NCBI RefSeq assembly: GCF_900114055.1
Contig: NZ_FORR01000006.1
Coordinates: forward strand, 62,001-126,000
DNA from: Thermoflavimicrobium dichotomicum
GTDB taxonomy: Bacteria > Bacillota > Bacilli > Thermoactinomycetales > Thermoactinomycetaceae
Direction: 5' to 3'
DNA: 64,000 bases
Position 1 is the first letter of the stretch; every line of letters begins with the position of its first letter. Of this stretch, positions 47,831 to 56,493 are shown one piece after another. The notes beneath the pieces were generated by a model. That model searched no databases. It saw nothing but the letters and a program-made list of their open reading frames with translations, and had not been told where the DNA came from. The translations under genes and the position numbers were made by a program.

Positions 47831-48578
47831 GTTCTCACAACCTTGATCGAAGTTTTGGATTGATAGGGCTTGATTTTGTGCGCATCTGCATGGTTGGTAA
47901 TGATGATGGCATCAGATAATGGAGCAATCTTGGCAAATGTGCTTTTGTCAAATTTGGTATGATCAGCCAGGATATAAGCCTGTTGTGAGAGTTGGATGGC
48001 TACTTGCTTGACAAATGCTTCTTCTGGATCAGGTGTTGTATAGCCATGATCTGGATGAATGGCATTTACTCCGATAAAGCATTTGTCAAAGCTGTAATGT
48101 TCAAGGCTTTTAATTGCATTTCGACCAATTAATGCCTTTGTTTTCTTTTTGACAAAGCCACCGGTTAAATAGGTAGGAATATCATAATTTAATAAAGCTT
48201 CCAGATGCATGACTCCGTTGGTCACAACAATAATATCTTTTGCTTTGATGTAGGGAATCATTTGTAATGTAGTGGTTCCTGCATCCAGGTAAATACAGTC
48301 CTGTTCTTGAATGAGACTGGCTGCATATTTGGCAATAGCCTGTTTTTCCTGAATGTTTTTCGTTGATTTCTCAATTACACTTAATTCTTCTCTTTTTTGC
48401 CTTAATAAGGTTGCCCCACCATGGACACGTTTCAGTTTTTTTTTTCTTCCAACTGTTTCAGATCACGGCGAATCGTAGACTCAGAGGAAGATGTTGCCTC
48501 TACCAATTGTTGAATGGTAGCGATTTCTTTTTCAGCCAACAATTCCAGGATAATTCGGTGTCGTTCAGCAGTGAGCAA
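47827..48578 (-). pseudogene. fruR: DeoR-family fructose operon regulator, broken by a frameshift in an A10 tract
   Basis: The N-terminal HTH (LLTAERHRIILELLAEKEIA, SSSESTIRRDLKQLEE) runs into a stop right after a tract of ten A (minus strand; T10 at 48436-48445). One base added or two removed restores the frame to LKRVHGGATLLRQKR and then the intact sensor domain (YLDAGTTTLQMIP, GVNAIHPDHGYTTPD). The restored protein would be 250 residues, exactly the family length. TTG 48578 follows GAAAGAGGTG. It could be an inactive allele, phase-variable, rescued by transcriptional slippage, or a sequencing error. The C-terminal part alone has an ATG (48261) without a clear ribosome site. Confidence 0.85.
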
Positions 48579-48614
48579 GAAATCACCTCTTTCATGGAAT
48601 TTCATTTCAATCAT

Positions 48615-48692
48615 AATGTAATCCCTTTCAAAAATCAATCAAAATTGTTCAATATCAATCATTAAAAATCAATTTCAGTCAAAAACAGTCAC
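48615..48692 (-). promoter_or_regulatory. Promoter/operator region of the fru operon with repeated ATCAATCA boxes
   Basis: Plus-strand ATCAATCA occurs at 48634-48641 and 48654-48661 (20 bp apart) and CAGTCA at 48676-48681 and 48686-48691 (10 bp apart). Helical phasing suggests repressor half-sites, as for DeoR proteins. On the minus strand TTGATT (48642-48637), 16 bases, TACATT (48620-48615) is a possible promoter. Confidence 0.45.
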
Positions 48693-48710
48693 TTTGTCTA
48701 TTTGTCTCAA

Positions 48711-48758
48711 AAAAAGAAAAAGACGATACAACCCATTTATCGAGATGTATCGTCTTTG
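48711..48758 (-). terminator. Terminator after the DUF59 gene
   Basis: Minus strand: AAGACGATACA and TGTATCGTCTT, followed by TTTCTTTTTTT. Confidence 0.82.
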
Positions 48759-48807
48759 TATGTGGAACATGGAAGTGTTCCTTGTTTAATTAAATTGGAT
48801 ATATGGT

Positions 48808-49122
48808 TTAATCCGGGATCCCAAGGGCAATCTTGGCATATCTGGACATACGGCTTTTATCCCAGGGCGGATTCCAAACGATTTGAACATTGACGTTTTT
48901 GACTCCCTCGATATCTTTGACGGCATCATTCACCTGTTGGCTAATCGTGCCGGCCAATGGACAGCCCATGGCGGTAAGGGTCATCGTAATTTCTACATTG
49001 CCCTCATCATCGATTTCCACACCATAAACCAATCCCAGGTTGACAATATCGATGCCCAATTCGGGGTCATTTACTTCTTCCAGTGCTTCCATAATCTGTT
49101 CTTTCATTTTTTCTTTGTCCAT
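48808..49122 (-). CDS. MIP18/DUF59 family iron-sulfur assembly protein
   Basis: 104 residues. EALEEVNDPELGIDIVNLGL with the DPE motif and the conserved cysteine in TAMGCPLAGTIS define the DUF59/SufT-type family that assists Fe-S cluster maturation (YitW-like). The C-terminal VWNPPWDKSRMSRYAKIALG block is typical. The ATG on the minus strand follows GGGAGG. Single-gene unit. Confidence 0.92.
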   Translation of the reverse strand: MDKEKMKEQIMEALEEVNDPELGIDIVNLGLVYGVEIDDEGNVEITMTLTAMGCPLAGTISQQVNDAVKDIEGVKNVNVQIVWNPPWDKSRMSRYAKIALGIPD

Positions 49123-49466
49123 GCTGCAAACCTCCCGTTTTCATCCTATGATAAATCTACCCTAATAATCAGGAGAATTAACAAAGTAACAGGTTTTTTT
49201 AGATATTCTACACCATTTCCATGCTGCGACAAATATTGCTTTTCCTATTGGAAGTGAATGAGTATGTAAATATCTTTCTTTTCAGATCCATCCCTTTTCT
49301 TTGTACGATAGCCAAAAAATAGGAATCCGGTTTTCCTTTTCCTGATGAACGATTTTTGTTCATTTAAAAAATAGGATTGTCTAGAACCAGTCAAGTATGC
49401 GAGGATGGAAATGAGGTTTTTTTCAGGGAAATGAGAAAATTTTCCTTATATTATTCCAAAATATAA
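49123..49466. other. Gap between the DUF59 gene and the recA control region, with a half copy of a repeat element
   Basis: No gene is seen. At 49327-49364 it holds CCGGTTTTCCTTTTCC followed by TGATGAACGATTTTTGTTC, closely similar to the left half of the palindromic element at 61956-62064. It is flanked by two copies of AAAAAATAGGA (around 49313-49323 and 49366-49376). Confidence 0.6.
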
Positions 49467-49480
49467 CGAATGAATGTTCG
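49467..49480 (+). promoter_or_regulatory. LexA (DinR) box upstream of recA
   Basis: CGAATGAATGTTCG matches the Gram-positive SOS box CGAAC-N4-GTTCG at nine of ten positions. It lies 10 bases before the -35 box, 87 bases before the start codon. Confidence 0.8.
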
Positions 49481-49489
49481 TAAAACCTC

Positions 49490-49518
49490 TTGGCATCTGA
49501 TGAAAAACAAGGTATGAT
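49490..49518 (+). promoter_or_regulatory. SigA-type promoter of recA
   Basis: TTGGCA (49490-49495), 17 bases, TATGAT (49513-49518), just downstream of the LexA box. Confidence 0.75.
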
Positions 49519-49566
49519 GTTCATAGTTGTTTATCATTTTTTGTTGGGAAGAGGAGAGTGACATAC

Positions 49567-50652
49567 ATGTCTGATCGCCGTCAGGCTTTGGAAATGGCAC
49601 TGAGACAAATCGAGAAACAGTTTGGCAAGGGCTCCATCATGAAACTGGGTGAGGCTGCTTCTACACAGGTAGAAACAGTGTCCAGCGGAGCGCTGGCATT
49701 AGATATTGCTTTGGGGGTAGGCGGATATCCCCGGGGACGGATTATCGAAATTTACGGTCCAGAGTCTTCAGGTAAAACGACCGTTGCATTACATGCGATT
49801 GCTGAAGTACAAAGATTGGGGGGACAGGCTGCTTTTATCGATGCGGAACATGCTTTGGACCCTGTTTATGCCCATCAATTGGGTGTAGATACATCAGAGC
49901 TGTTATTAAGCCAGCCAGATACCGGTGAGCAGGCGCTTGAGATCGCAGAGGCATTGGTACGGAGTGGAGCGGTGGATATCATTGTCATCGACTCGGTTGC
50001 GGCACTTGTTCCAAAGGCGGAAATCGAGGGGGAAATGGGAGACTCCCATGTTGGTTTGCAGGCACGCTTGATGTCACAAGCGCTTCGCAAGTTGTCAGGG
50101 GCGATTAACAAATCCAAAACCATTGCCATTTTTATCAACCAAATCCGTGAAAAAGTGGGGGTTATGTTTGGAAACCCGGAGACAACCCCAGGTGGAAGAG
50201 CGCTCAAATTCTATTCCAGTGTTCGCCTGGAAGTACGCCGGGCTGAGCAAATCAAGCAAGGAAATGATTTGGTGGGTAACCGCACCAAAATCAAAGTGGT
50301 GAAAAACAAGGTGGCTCCTCCATTTAAGTCAGCGGATGTAGATATTATGTACGGCGAAGGCATTTCCAGGGAGGCCAGTGTGCTAGATATTGCCTCTGAA
50401 TTGGATATTGTCAATAAAAGTGGAGCTTGGTACTCTTTTGAAGGAGAACGTTTGGGTCAGGGACGTGAAAATGCGAAACAGTTTCTCAAGGATCATCCGG
50501 AGATCTGCATAAAAATCGAAAACAAAATCCGTGAACATTATAACTTGCCACTGGTCCAGGCAGAATCTGCACCTGAAGTGAAAGAAGGAAAGAAAGAAAA
50601 GAAAGGCAAGAAGACGGATGTAGAGTCGTCGCCAGTTCTGGGAGTCGAATAA
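49567..50652 (+). CDS. recA: Recombinase RecA
   Basis: 361 residues. Walker A GPESSGKT, the [10 protein letters not shown]-like IDAEHALDP, Walker [11 protein letters not shown], loop L1 [10 protein letters not shown] and L2 region [20 protein letters not shown] are all present. The C-terminal tail is lysine- and acid-rich. RecA forms the ATP-dependent filament for homologous pairing and LexA cleavage. ATG 49567 follows GAGGAG; a GTG three codons upstream overlaps that site. A LexA box lies upstream and recX follows 12 bases downstream. Confidence 0.98.
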   Translation: MSDRRQALEMALRQIEKQFGKGSIMKLGEAASTQVETVSSGALALDIALGVGGYPRGRIIEIYGPESSGKTTVALHAIAEVQRLGGQAAFIDAEHALDPVYAHQLGVDTSELLLSQPDTGEQALEIAEALVRSGAVDIIVIDSVAALVPKAEIEGEMGDSHVGLQARLMSQALRKLSGAINKSKTIAIFINQIREKVGVMFGNPETTPGGRALKFYSSVRLEVRRAEQIKQGNDLVGNRTKIKVVKNKVAPPFKSADVDIMYGEGISREASVLDIASELDIVNKSGAWYSFEGERLGQGRENAKQFLKDHPEICIKIENKIREHYNLPLVQAESAPEVKEGKKEKKGKKTDVESSPVLGVE

Positions 50653-50664
50653 TGGTGACGGATC

Positions 50665-51321
50665 ATGGAAGCTGGAGTTATTACCAAGATCGAAAAGAAA
50701 TCTGTCTTATCCAGGCGTTATCAGATTTATATCAATGATCAGCCCCTTTTTTCCATCCATGAAGATGTTTTGGTCAAACATGGTTTATATAAAGGAATGC
50801 AGGTAGATGGCGCTCAGATCAAAGAATTGCTTGAAGCAGAAGAATATAATCAGGTTCGGCTGTCTGCTTTGCGATACTTAAGCCATAAGCCACGTACCAC
50901 CCAGGAGTTGCGACAATATCTGATGAGAAAAGAGTTTCATGAGGGATATATAGAGAAAGTGATCGACGAAATGATGCGGCTGGGCTATCTGGATGATCAA
51001 CAGTATGCACGAGCATGGGTGGATGAACGGCGAAATCGTAAAGGATATGGAGCTTTGCGCGTAAAGAAAGAATTAAAACAAAAGGGAATTGCTTCAAAGT
51101 GGATCGATGAAGCCATGTCGAAGGTGGATCAGAGCGAAGAGCGCCAGCTGGCCATGGAAGTGGCCGAGCGGCGCTATCTTCGTATTCAACACGAATCTTG
51201 GCCGAAAATCGAGCGTAAATTGGGGCAATTTTTGTTGTACCGTGGTTTTTCGATGGATGTTGTTTATGAGGTATTGCGCGAACTTCGATCAAAGCATCAG
51301 GGAGAGGAGATCGATTCGTAG
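50665..51321 (+). CDS. recX: Regulatory protein RecX
   Basis: 218 residues. RecX modulates RecA filaments. ALRYLSHKPRTTQELRQYL and the YLDDQQYARAWVDERRNRKG segment, then GALRVKKELKQKGI, are the RecX three-helix repeats. The ATG is 12 bases after recA, and the two are probably cotranscribed under LexA control. The stop TAG directly abuts the next ATG, which puts the Rad50-like cluster in the same transcription unit. Confidence 0.93.
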   Translation: MEAGVITKIEKKSVLSRRYQIYINDQPLFSIHEDVLVKHGLYKGMQVDGAQIKELLEAEEYNQVRLSALRYLSHKPRTTQELRQYLMRKEFHEGYIEKVIDEMMRLGYLDDQQYARAWVDERRNRKGYGALRVKKELKQKGIASKWIDEAMSKVDQSEERQLAMEVAERRYLRIQHESWPKIERKLGQFLLYRGFSMDVVYEVLRELRSKHQGEEIDS

Positions 51322-52311
51322 ATGCGTTTATTGTATATAACCGATACACATATTCGTGGAACTTCACCACGTAGTCGCATCGATGACTTTCCCGAAACGA
51401 TGCGTCAAAAGTTGGCAGAAGTGAAGGAAATAGCGGATCGGGAGCAGGTAGATGCGATCCTGCATGGGGGCGATGTCTTTGATCGCCCCAATCTTTCCCC
51501 CGCAGTAGTACGGGGATTTGTACAGCAATTTCGTGATTTTTCTGTGCCCATTTATGCAATTGCAGGTAATCATGATATTTATGGACATAACCCGGAAACC
51601 ATCGATCGAACCATGTTAGGGTTATTAGATGCATTTGGTACGATTCGATTGATCCGTAATGGGGAAATGATTACTTTAGAAAAAGATGGTGTACTTGTCC
51701 AGCTGACTGGACAATCTTTTCATTATGATTTGGACAAGCGGGATTGTGCACTGGATTATTGTGTAAAGAACCAAATCGGAGCCACGTACTGTATTCACAT
51801 GGTACACGGGATGTTAGTGGATCGTCCGTTTCCGGATCATGTTGCGCATACCCTTGTTCAGCATTTGTTTGAGCAGGAAAACCAAGTGGATATTTTGCTG
51901 ACAGGTCATTATCATGCCGGATTTCCCATTCAGGAGAGAAAAGGAAAATATATCGTAAATCCGGGAGCATTGGCACGTATCAATAGTTCCCATCTGGAAA
52001 TTCAGCGAATGCCGCAGGTTGCTCTCATTGATTTAACAGACGGGATTCAAATTCGTCTGATCCCATTAAGCTGTGCCGCTAAAGGGGAAACGGTTATTGA
52101 TCGTTCCTATATTGAACAGGCGAATGATCGACAGCAGAAATTGGCTGCTTTTGTCCAGGAAGTAGAAGCGGCCAATGAGTTTAAAGCGATGGATGTCAGA
52201 GAAATCATTGATACCATTGCCCTGTTGGAAGGAGTTGCTGAGGAGGTAAAATTTGAGGCGATGAGACGGATCTCGATCGCAGAGCAGGATGAAGGAGAGG
52301 CTGACTTGTGA
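51322..52311 (+). CDS. SbcD/Mre11-like metallophosphoesterase
   Basis: 329 residues. Calcineurin-type phosphoesterase motifs in order: DTHIRG, ILHGGDVFDRP, IAGNHDIYGH, then HMVHG and LTGHYHAGF. The spacing fits Mre11/SbcD and YhaO-type nucleases. The C-terminal region (about 250-329) is helical, as expected for binding to a Rad50 coiled-coil base. The ATG abuts the recX stop, and the TGA overlaps the GTG of the ATPase gene by 4 bases. It is probably the nuclease subunit of the complex encoded by the next three ORFs. Confidence 0.88.
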   Translation: MRLLYITDTHIRGTSPRSRIDDFPETMRQKLAEVKEIADREQVDAILHGGDVFDRPNLSPAVVRGFVQQFRDFSVPIYAIAGNHDIYGHNPETIDRTMLGLLDAFGTIRLIRNGEMITLEKDGVLVQLTGQSFHYDLDKRDCALDYCVKNQIGATYCIHMVHGMLVDRPFPDHVAHTLVQHLFEQENQVDILLTGHYHAGFPIQERKGKYIVNPGALARINSSHLEIQRMPQVALIDLTDGIQIRLIPLSCAAKGETVIDRSYIEQANDRQQKLAAFVQEVEAANEFKAMDVREIIDTIALLEGVAEEVKFEAMRRISIAEQDEGEADL

Positions 52312-53756
52312 AGGGATTCAAAAAACTCGTGATAGAAAATTTTCAGTCACATGTCCGGACAGAAATCGACTTTGTACCGGGTTTAAATGTGTTTGTCGGT
52401 CCCTCTGATAGTGGAAAAAGTGCCATTTTGCGTGCATTGCGCTGGGTATTGTTCAATATTCCAAGAGGATTTGATTTTAAACGGACTGGTGCGGATCGTT
52501 GCCAGGTGACATTAACGCTGGCAGACGGAACCCAGATTGTTCGTGTGCGCAGCAATTCGGTGAATCGCTATATTCTCGTCAATCCAGAAGGAAAAGAGCA
52601 GGTCTTTGAAGGATTTGGAAACTCCGTTCCACAGGAAGTACTTGATGCGCATCAAATGAAGCCGTTGAAATTGGATCAAAAATGGGAAATGATTGTTCAT
52701 TTTGGAAGCCAGTTGGATGGACCGTTTTTATTATCGGAATCCAATATTGCAAAAGCAAAAATTATTGGAAGTATTAGTGGAGCACAAATCATTGATCGGG
52801 CTTTGAAGGGAACGGCTCAAGACCGAAAGCATCTCAGCAGGCAGATGAAACAATTGGAGGAGCAGGTAGCACAGCTTGAACAAGAACTTACCCCTTACGA
52901 AAATCTGCCGCAGTTGGAAGAATCTTTGACAGAAGCACAAACATTGTATCAAGAAGCCAAACGGAAACAAGCCCGGCTTTCTCGACTTCGTCAGTTACTG
53001 AAATCCTATCAGCAGATTCAGGAAGAAAAAGAAAGCCAGCATCAGATCGTCAAGAGATTGGAGAGTGTAACAAAGATTGAACAAAAATATTTGGAGATAG
53101 AATGGAAGGCATTGCAGAGGAATCAGCTCAACCAATTGTACAGAAGATGGTCTGATAACCAGCTCGAAATAAAAAACTGCCAGGTCCATATGGAGCAAAC
53201 GAAACAATTGCCTTTGGCCGAAACCAGTTTTGGGGCTCTTCAACTGAAAAAAGAGAAGCTGTCTCGGCTAGTGGAGAGTAAGAAGAAGTGGGAACAGGTG
53301 CAACGATCCTTGAACCAGGTAAAGAAACAGCTGGATGATTGTCAGCATGTTCCAGTTATTCAACAGCTGGTATTGGAATTGGTTCGTAAAGCGGATCGTT
53401 TGCGTGCCCTTATTGAAAAACAGGAACAATGGCAAAAGTTTGGGCAAATCAGGCAAAAAGTGGATACAGTCATGAATAGTACGCGAGAGATCCCGCATTT
53501 AAGCGAACAAGTGACTGAAATCGATGTCAAACTTTCCCGATTGCAGCAGTTGGCAAAGTTGTATGATGAATGGTTGAAAACGAAAGAGAGAATCAGGATT
53601 GGCGAAGAGTATTACCTGAATCGAAAAAAAGAAATTGAACAGTTAACCAATGAGTATGTAGCATTACTCAAAGAGCAAGGAACTTGTCCGACTTGTGGAA
53701 CGCAGGTCAATTCATCGAAACTGTTGGAGCATTTATTAGAAGAGTATTTGGTATAG
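52308..53756 (+). CDS. Rad50/SbcC-like ATPase, N-terminal half ending at a zinc hook
   Basis: 482 residues. The N-lobe starts with KLVIENFQSHVRTEIDF and Walker A GPSDSGKS (31-38). A Q-loop-like segment GSQLDGPFLLSES follows, then about 285 residues of coiled coil (170-455). CPTC lies at 460-463 and only 19 residues follow before TAG. No signature motif or Walker B is present, so this is only the ascending half of a Rad50/SbcC. The next two ORFs are in the same frame. GTG 52308 overlaps the phosphoesterase stop. Confidence 0.88.
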   Translation: MKGFKKLVIENFQSHVRTEIDFVPGLNVFVGPSDSGKSAILRALRWVLFNIPRGFDFKRTGADRCQVTLTLADGTQIVRVRSNSVNRYILVNPEGKEQVFEGFGNSVPQEVLDAHQMKPLKLDQKWEMIVHFGSQLDGPFLLSESNIAKAKIIGSISGAQIIDRALKGTAQDRKHLSRQMKQLEEQVAQLEQELTPYENLPQLEESLTEAQTLYQEAKRKQARLSRLRQLLKSYQQIQEEKESQHQIVKRLESVTKIEQKYLEIEWKALQRNQLNQLYRRWSDNQLEIKNCQVHMEQTKQLPLAETSFGALQLKKEKLSRLVESKKKWEQVQRSLNQVKKQLDDCQHVPVIQQLVLELVRKADRLRALIEKQEQWQKFGQIRQKVDTVMNSTREIPHLSEQVTEIDVKLSRLQQLAKLYDEWLKTKERIRIGEEYYLNRKKEIEQLTNEYVALLKEQGTCPTCGTQVNSSKLLEHLLEEYLV

Positions 53757-53768
53757 GGAGTGTTTTGT

Positions 53769-54014
53769 ATGTCAACTTTAGAAGAAAAAATCAAGGATAT
53801 CAAAGCAAGGCTGGAGAAGGCAAAAGATTTGCGGTACAAAGCAGAGTTACGACTCGAAACCCTGGAAAGAGAAGAACAAAAAATTTTGCAAGAGCTTGAT
53901 GAATTGGGAGTCAAACCTGATCAATTGCAGGAAGAGATCAAGAGACTCGAGCGTGAAATTGATGAAGATATCGCTCAGGTATATGCACTGCTTCCAGAGG
54001 AGCTGAGACGATAG
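53769..54014 (+). CDS. Small coiled-coil protein between the two Rad50-like halves
   Basis: 81 residues, almost wholly heptad-patterned and charged (TLEEKIKDIKARLEKAKDLR, QLQEEIKRLEREIDEDIAQ). It has no other domain. ATG 53769 follows GGGAG and stands 12 bases after the upstream TAG; its own TAG abuts the next ATG. It is in frame with both neighbours, so it occupies the place of the first part of the descending Rad50 coil. It could be an independent bridging subunit or a segment once fused to them. Confidence 0.75.
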   Translation: MSTLEEKIKDIKARLEKAKDLRYKAELRLETLEREEQKILQELDELGVKPDQLQEEIKRLEREIDEDIAQVYALLPEELRR

Positions 54015-54686
54015 ATGGAATCGATCGCTGCTTTGGAAGAGTTGGAAAAAGAGTTACAGGTAGCGCAAAATGAACTGGCGAGGAGAAAAGGAATTCGGGA
54101 CCGCATTTTACAGCAAAAAAGAGAAATTGAAGAAAAGTGGCATCAACTGAATCAAGAGCGGGAACTGCTGGAAAAAGTGCAGATTTTATTGCAAAAGTCC
54201 TCTGATCATGCCCGGGAACAGGCAAAAATGCAATTGGAAACGCTTGTAACCAAGGCCCTGCAGTATATTTTTGGCCCCATGTTTCGCTTTGAGATTGAGT
54301 TGGCTGATCATGGCGGAAGTCCAACGGCAGAGTTTTATGTGGTGACAGAATGGGATGGGAAAATCATTCGCAACAGACCGCAGGATTCGCGTGGTGGAGG
54401 CGTTGTCGATATTATTTCCCTGGCTCTCAGACTTGCTTTATTGGAAACGATTCGCCCGCGTTTAAAAGGACCGGTTATATTGGATGAACCTGGGAAGCAT
54501 GTGAGTGAAGACTTTGTTGTTCCAATGATTGAATTTCTAAAGTCGATTTGTGAAACATTTGATCGTCAGGTGATCATGGTGACTCATAATACGCATTTGA
54601 CGGAGTCGGCGGATCAGGCGTTTTTTGTACGTTTGACCGGTGGGAAATCAGAGATTGTTCGTGGCCCTCGCCTTGACAATAGGTAA
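54015..54686 (+). CDS. Rad50/SbcC-like ATPase, C-terminal half
   Basis: 223 residues. A coiled coil at about 5-80, then the C-lobe. A glycine-rich signature RGGGVVDIISLALRLALLE is at 126-144, Walker B PVILDEPGKHVS at 153-164, and an H-loop histidine in MVTHNTHL at 191. No Walker A is present; that motif is in the ORF at 52308. ATG 54015 directly follows TAG, with GAGGAG 12 bases upstream. It would complete a functional ABC ATPase only together with the N-terminal half. A terminator follows at 54839. Confidence 0.85.
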   Translation: MESIAALEELEKELQVAQNELARRKGIRDRILQQKREIEEKWHQLNQERELLEKVQILLQKSSDHAREQAKMQLETLVTKALQYIFGPMFRFEIELADHGGSPTAEFYVVTEWDGKIIRNRPQDSRGGGVVDIISLALRLALLETIRPRLKGPVILDEPGKHVSEDFVVPMIEFLKSICETFDRQVIMVTHNTHLTESADQAFFVRLTGGKSEIVRGPRLDNR

Positions 54687-54838
54687 AATTAAATAATAAA
54701 ATTGATATGTATCTTTGTTTTTCAAGGAAAAAAGATACCTCAAGTTCCATAATGAGCCAATGGATGATGAGTGAAGAAAAGATGTTGCTGGAAGTCCAGC
54801 CTTACCTGGTATAGCAAACAGCATGTGAACGAGCGCGA

Positions 54839-54866
54839 AAGACCGAAGTGATCGGTCTTGTTTTTT
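54839..54866 (+). terminator. Terminator before rny
   Basis: AAGACCG and CGGTCTT around a seven-base loop, then GT6. An additional GTATCTTT/AAAGATAC dyad (54709-54738) lies upstream in this gap. Confidence 0.75.
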
Positions 54867-54898
54867 AAACAAAAATAGAGGAGGTGAGGAGGGGATAG

Positions 54899-56440
54899 AT
54901 GACATTTAATGCCTTACATTTTATTTTGCTGTTACTGGTTCCGGTAGCAGGGGTTGCTGGCTACTGGATGCGTAAAGTAACAGCTGAAGCGAAGATCGGG
55001 AGTGCTGAACGGGAAGCTTCAGCCATTTTGGAAAAAGCAGCGAAAGATGCAGAGACATTAAAGAAAGAGAAGATCTTTGAAGCACGCGATGAAATTCATC
55101 GTCTTCGCAGTGAAGTTGAAAAAGAGATCCGCGACCAGCGAAATGAATTGGGGCGGATTGAACGGCGTCTGAGTCAAAAAGAAGAAACACTGGAGCAAAA
55201 ACAGCAGGTTTTGGAACAGCGCAGTGAAGAATTGAATCAAAAAGAACGGCAAATTGAAAAGCGCGAACAGGAAGTTGAACAGCTATATCAGGAACAGTTA
55301 AAAGAAATTGAACGAATTTCGGGATTAACAACCGAAGAAGCGAAGCAAATAATCCTGAAAAAAGTCGAAGATGAAATGAAACATGAGACAGCTCAAATCA
55401 TTAAAGAGATGGAACAGCAAGCGATTGAAGAAGGAGAAAAACGGGCGCGGAATATCCTGTCGTTAGCGATCCAGCGATGTGCGGCAGATCATGTAGCAGA
55501 AACAACGGTTTCAGTGGTGACCTTGCCAAATGACGAGATGAAAGGACGCATCATTGGACGCGAGGGCAGAAATATCCGTACGTTGGAGACTTTGACCGGA
55601 ATCGATCTCATTATCGATGATACTCCTGAAGCGGTTATACTATCCGGATTTGATCCGATCCGACGCGAAGTTGCTCGTGTTGCACTGGAGAAACTGGTTG
55701 CTGATGGTCGGATTCATCCCGCTCGTATTGAGGAAATGGTTGAACGGGCGCGCCGGGATGTGGACGAGCGTATCCGGGAATATGGAGAGCAGGCGACATT
55801 TGAGACGGGAGTTCATGGTCTTCATCCTGATCTTATCAAGATTATCGGTCGTTTGAAGTTCCGTACGAGCTATGGTCAAAACGTCCTGAAGCATTCCATG
55901 GAAGTAGCGCATTTAAGTGGTCTGTTGGCGGCTGAGTTGGGTGAAGATATCCATCTGGCCAAAAGAGCCGGACTACTGCATGATATCGGTAAGGCGATTG
56001 ATCACGAAATTGAAGGATCACATGTCGATATTGGTGTCGAATTGGCGAAAAAATATAAAGAGCATCCAGTCGTCATCAATAGTATCGCATCTCATCATGG
56101 CGATGTAGAACCAACCAGTGTGATTGCGGTTCTCGTTCGTGCAGCGGATGCTTTGTCTGCCGCTCGTCCGGGAGCACGGCGTGAGACACTGGAAGCTTAT
56201 ATCAAACGGCTTGAAAAGCTGGAAGAGATTTGCGAGTCGTTTGATGGAGTAGAGAAATCCTATGCGATCCAAGCAGGTCGTGAGTGTCGCATTATTGTGA
56301 AGCCGGATGAAGTGGACGATGCGGAAGCAAGTCGTTTAGCCAGAGAAATTACGAAACAGATCGAGAATCAACTCGATTATCCTGGTCATATCAAAGTTAC
56401 CGTGATCAGGGAGACACGATCGGTGGAATATGCAAAATAA
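54899..56440 (+). CDS. rny: Ribonuclease Y
   Basis: 513 residues. A membrane-anchored endoribonuclease that starts bulk mRNA decay. One N-terminal membrane helix (about 3-25), a long coiled coil (30-200), a KH domain ([20 protein letters not shown]) and an HD domain with [15 protein letters not shown] 54899 follows GAGGAGGGG. It is upstream of ymdB, as in Bacillus, but separated from it by a terminator. Confidence 0.97.
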   Translation: MTFNALHFILLLLVPVAGVAGYWMRKVTAEAKIGSAEREASAILEKAAKDAETLKKEKIFEARDEIHRLRSEVEKEIRDQRNELGRIERRLSQKEETLEQKQQVLEQRSEELNQKERQIEKREQEVEQLYQEQLKEIERISGLTTEEAKQIILKKVEDEMKHETAQIIKEMEQQAIEEGEKRARNILSLAIQRCAADHVAETTVSVVTLPNDEMKGRIIGREGRNIRTLETLTGIDLIIDDTPEAVILSGFDPIRREVARVALEKLVADGRIHPARIEEMVERARRDVDERIREYGEQATFETGVHGLHPDLIKIIGRLKFRTSYGQNVLKHSMEVAHLSGLLAAELGEDIHLAKRAGLLHDIGKAIDHEIEGSHVDIGVELAKKYKEHPVVINSIASHHGDVEPTSVIAVLVRAADALSAARPGARRETLEAYIKRLEKLEEICESFDGVEKSYAIQAGRECRIIVKPDEVDDAEASRLAREITKQIENQLDYPGHIKVTVIRETRSVEYAK

Positions 56441-56466
56441 AGTGGCTCCGGCCGCTTTATTTTTTT
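56435..56466 (+). terminator. Terminator after rny
   Basis: AAATAAAGTGGC and GCCGCTTTATTT around TCCG, then T run. Confidence 0.85.
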
Positions 56467-56493
56467 AAAGTAGGTTGGAGGATATTATCTATT

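Noticed and set aside
50819-51634. 271-residue minus-strand frame opposite recX and the phosphoesterase gene
   Set aside because: Antisense shadow of two coupled genes with clear family motifs; no ribosome site or domain.
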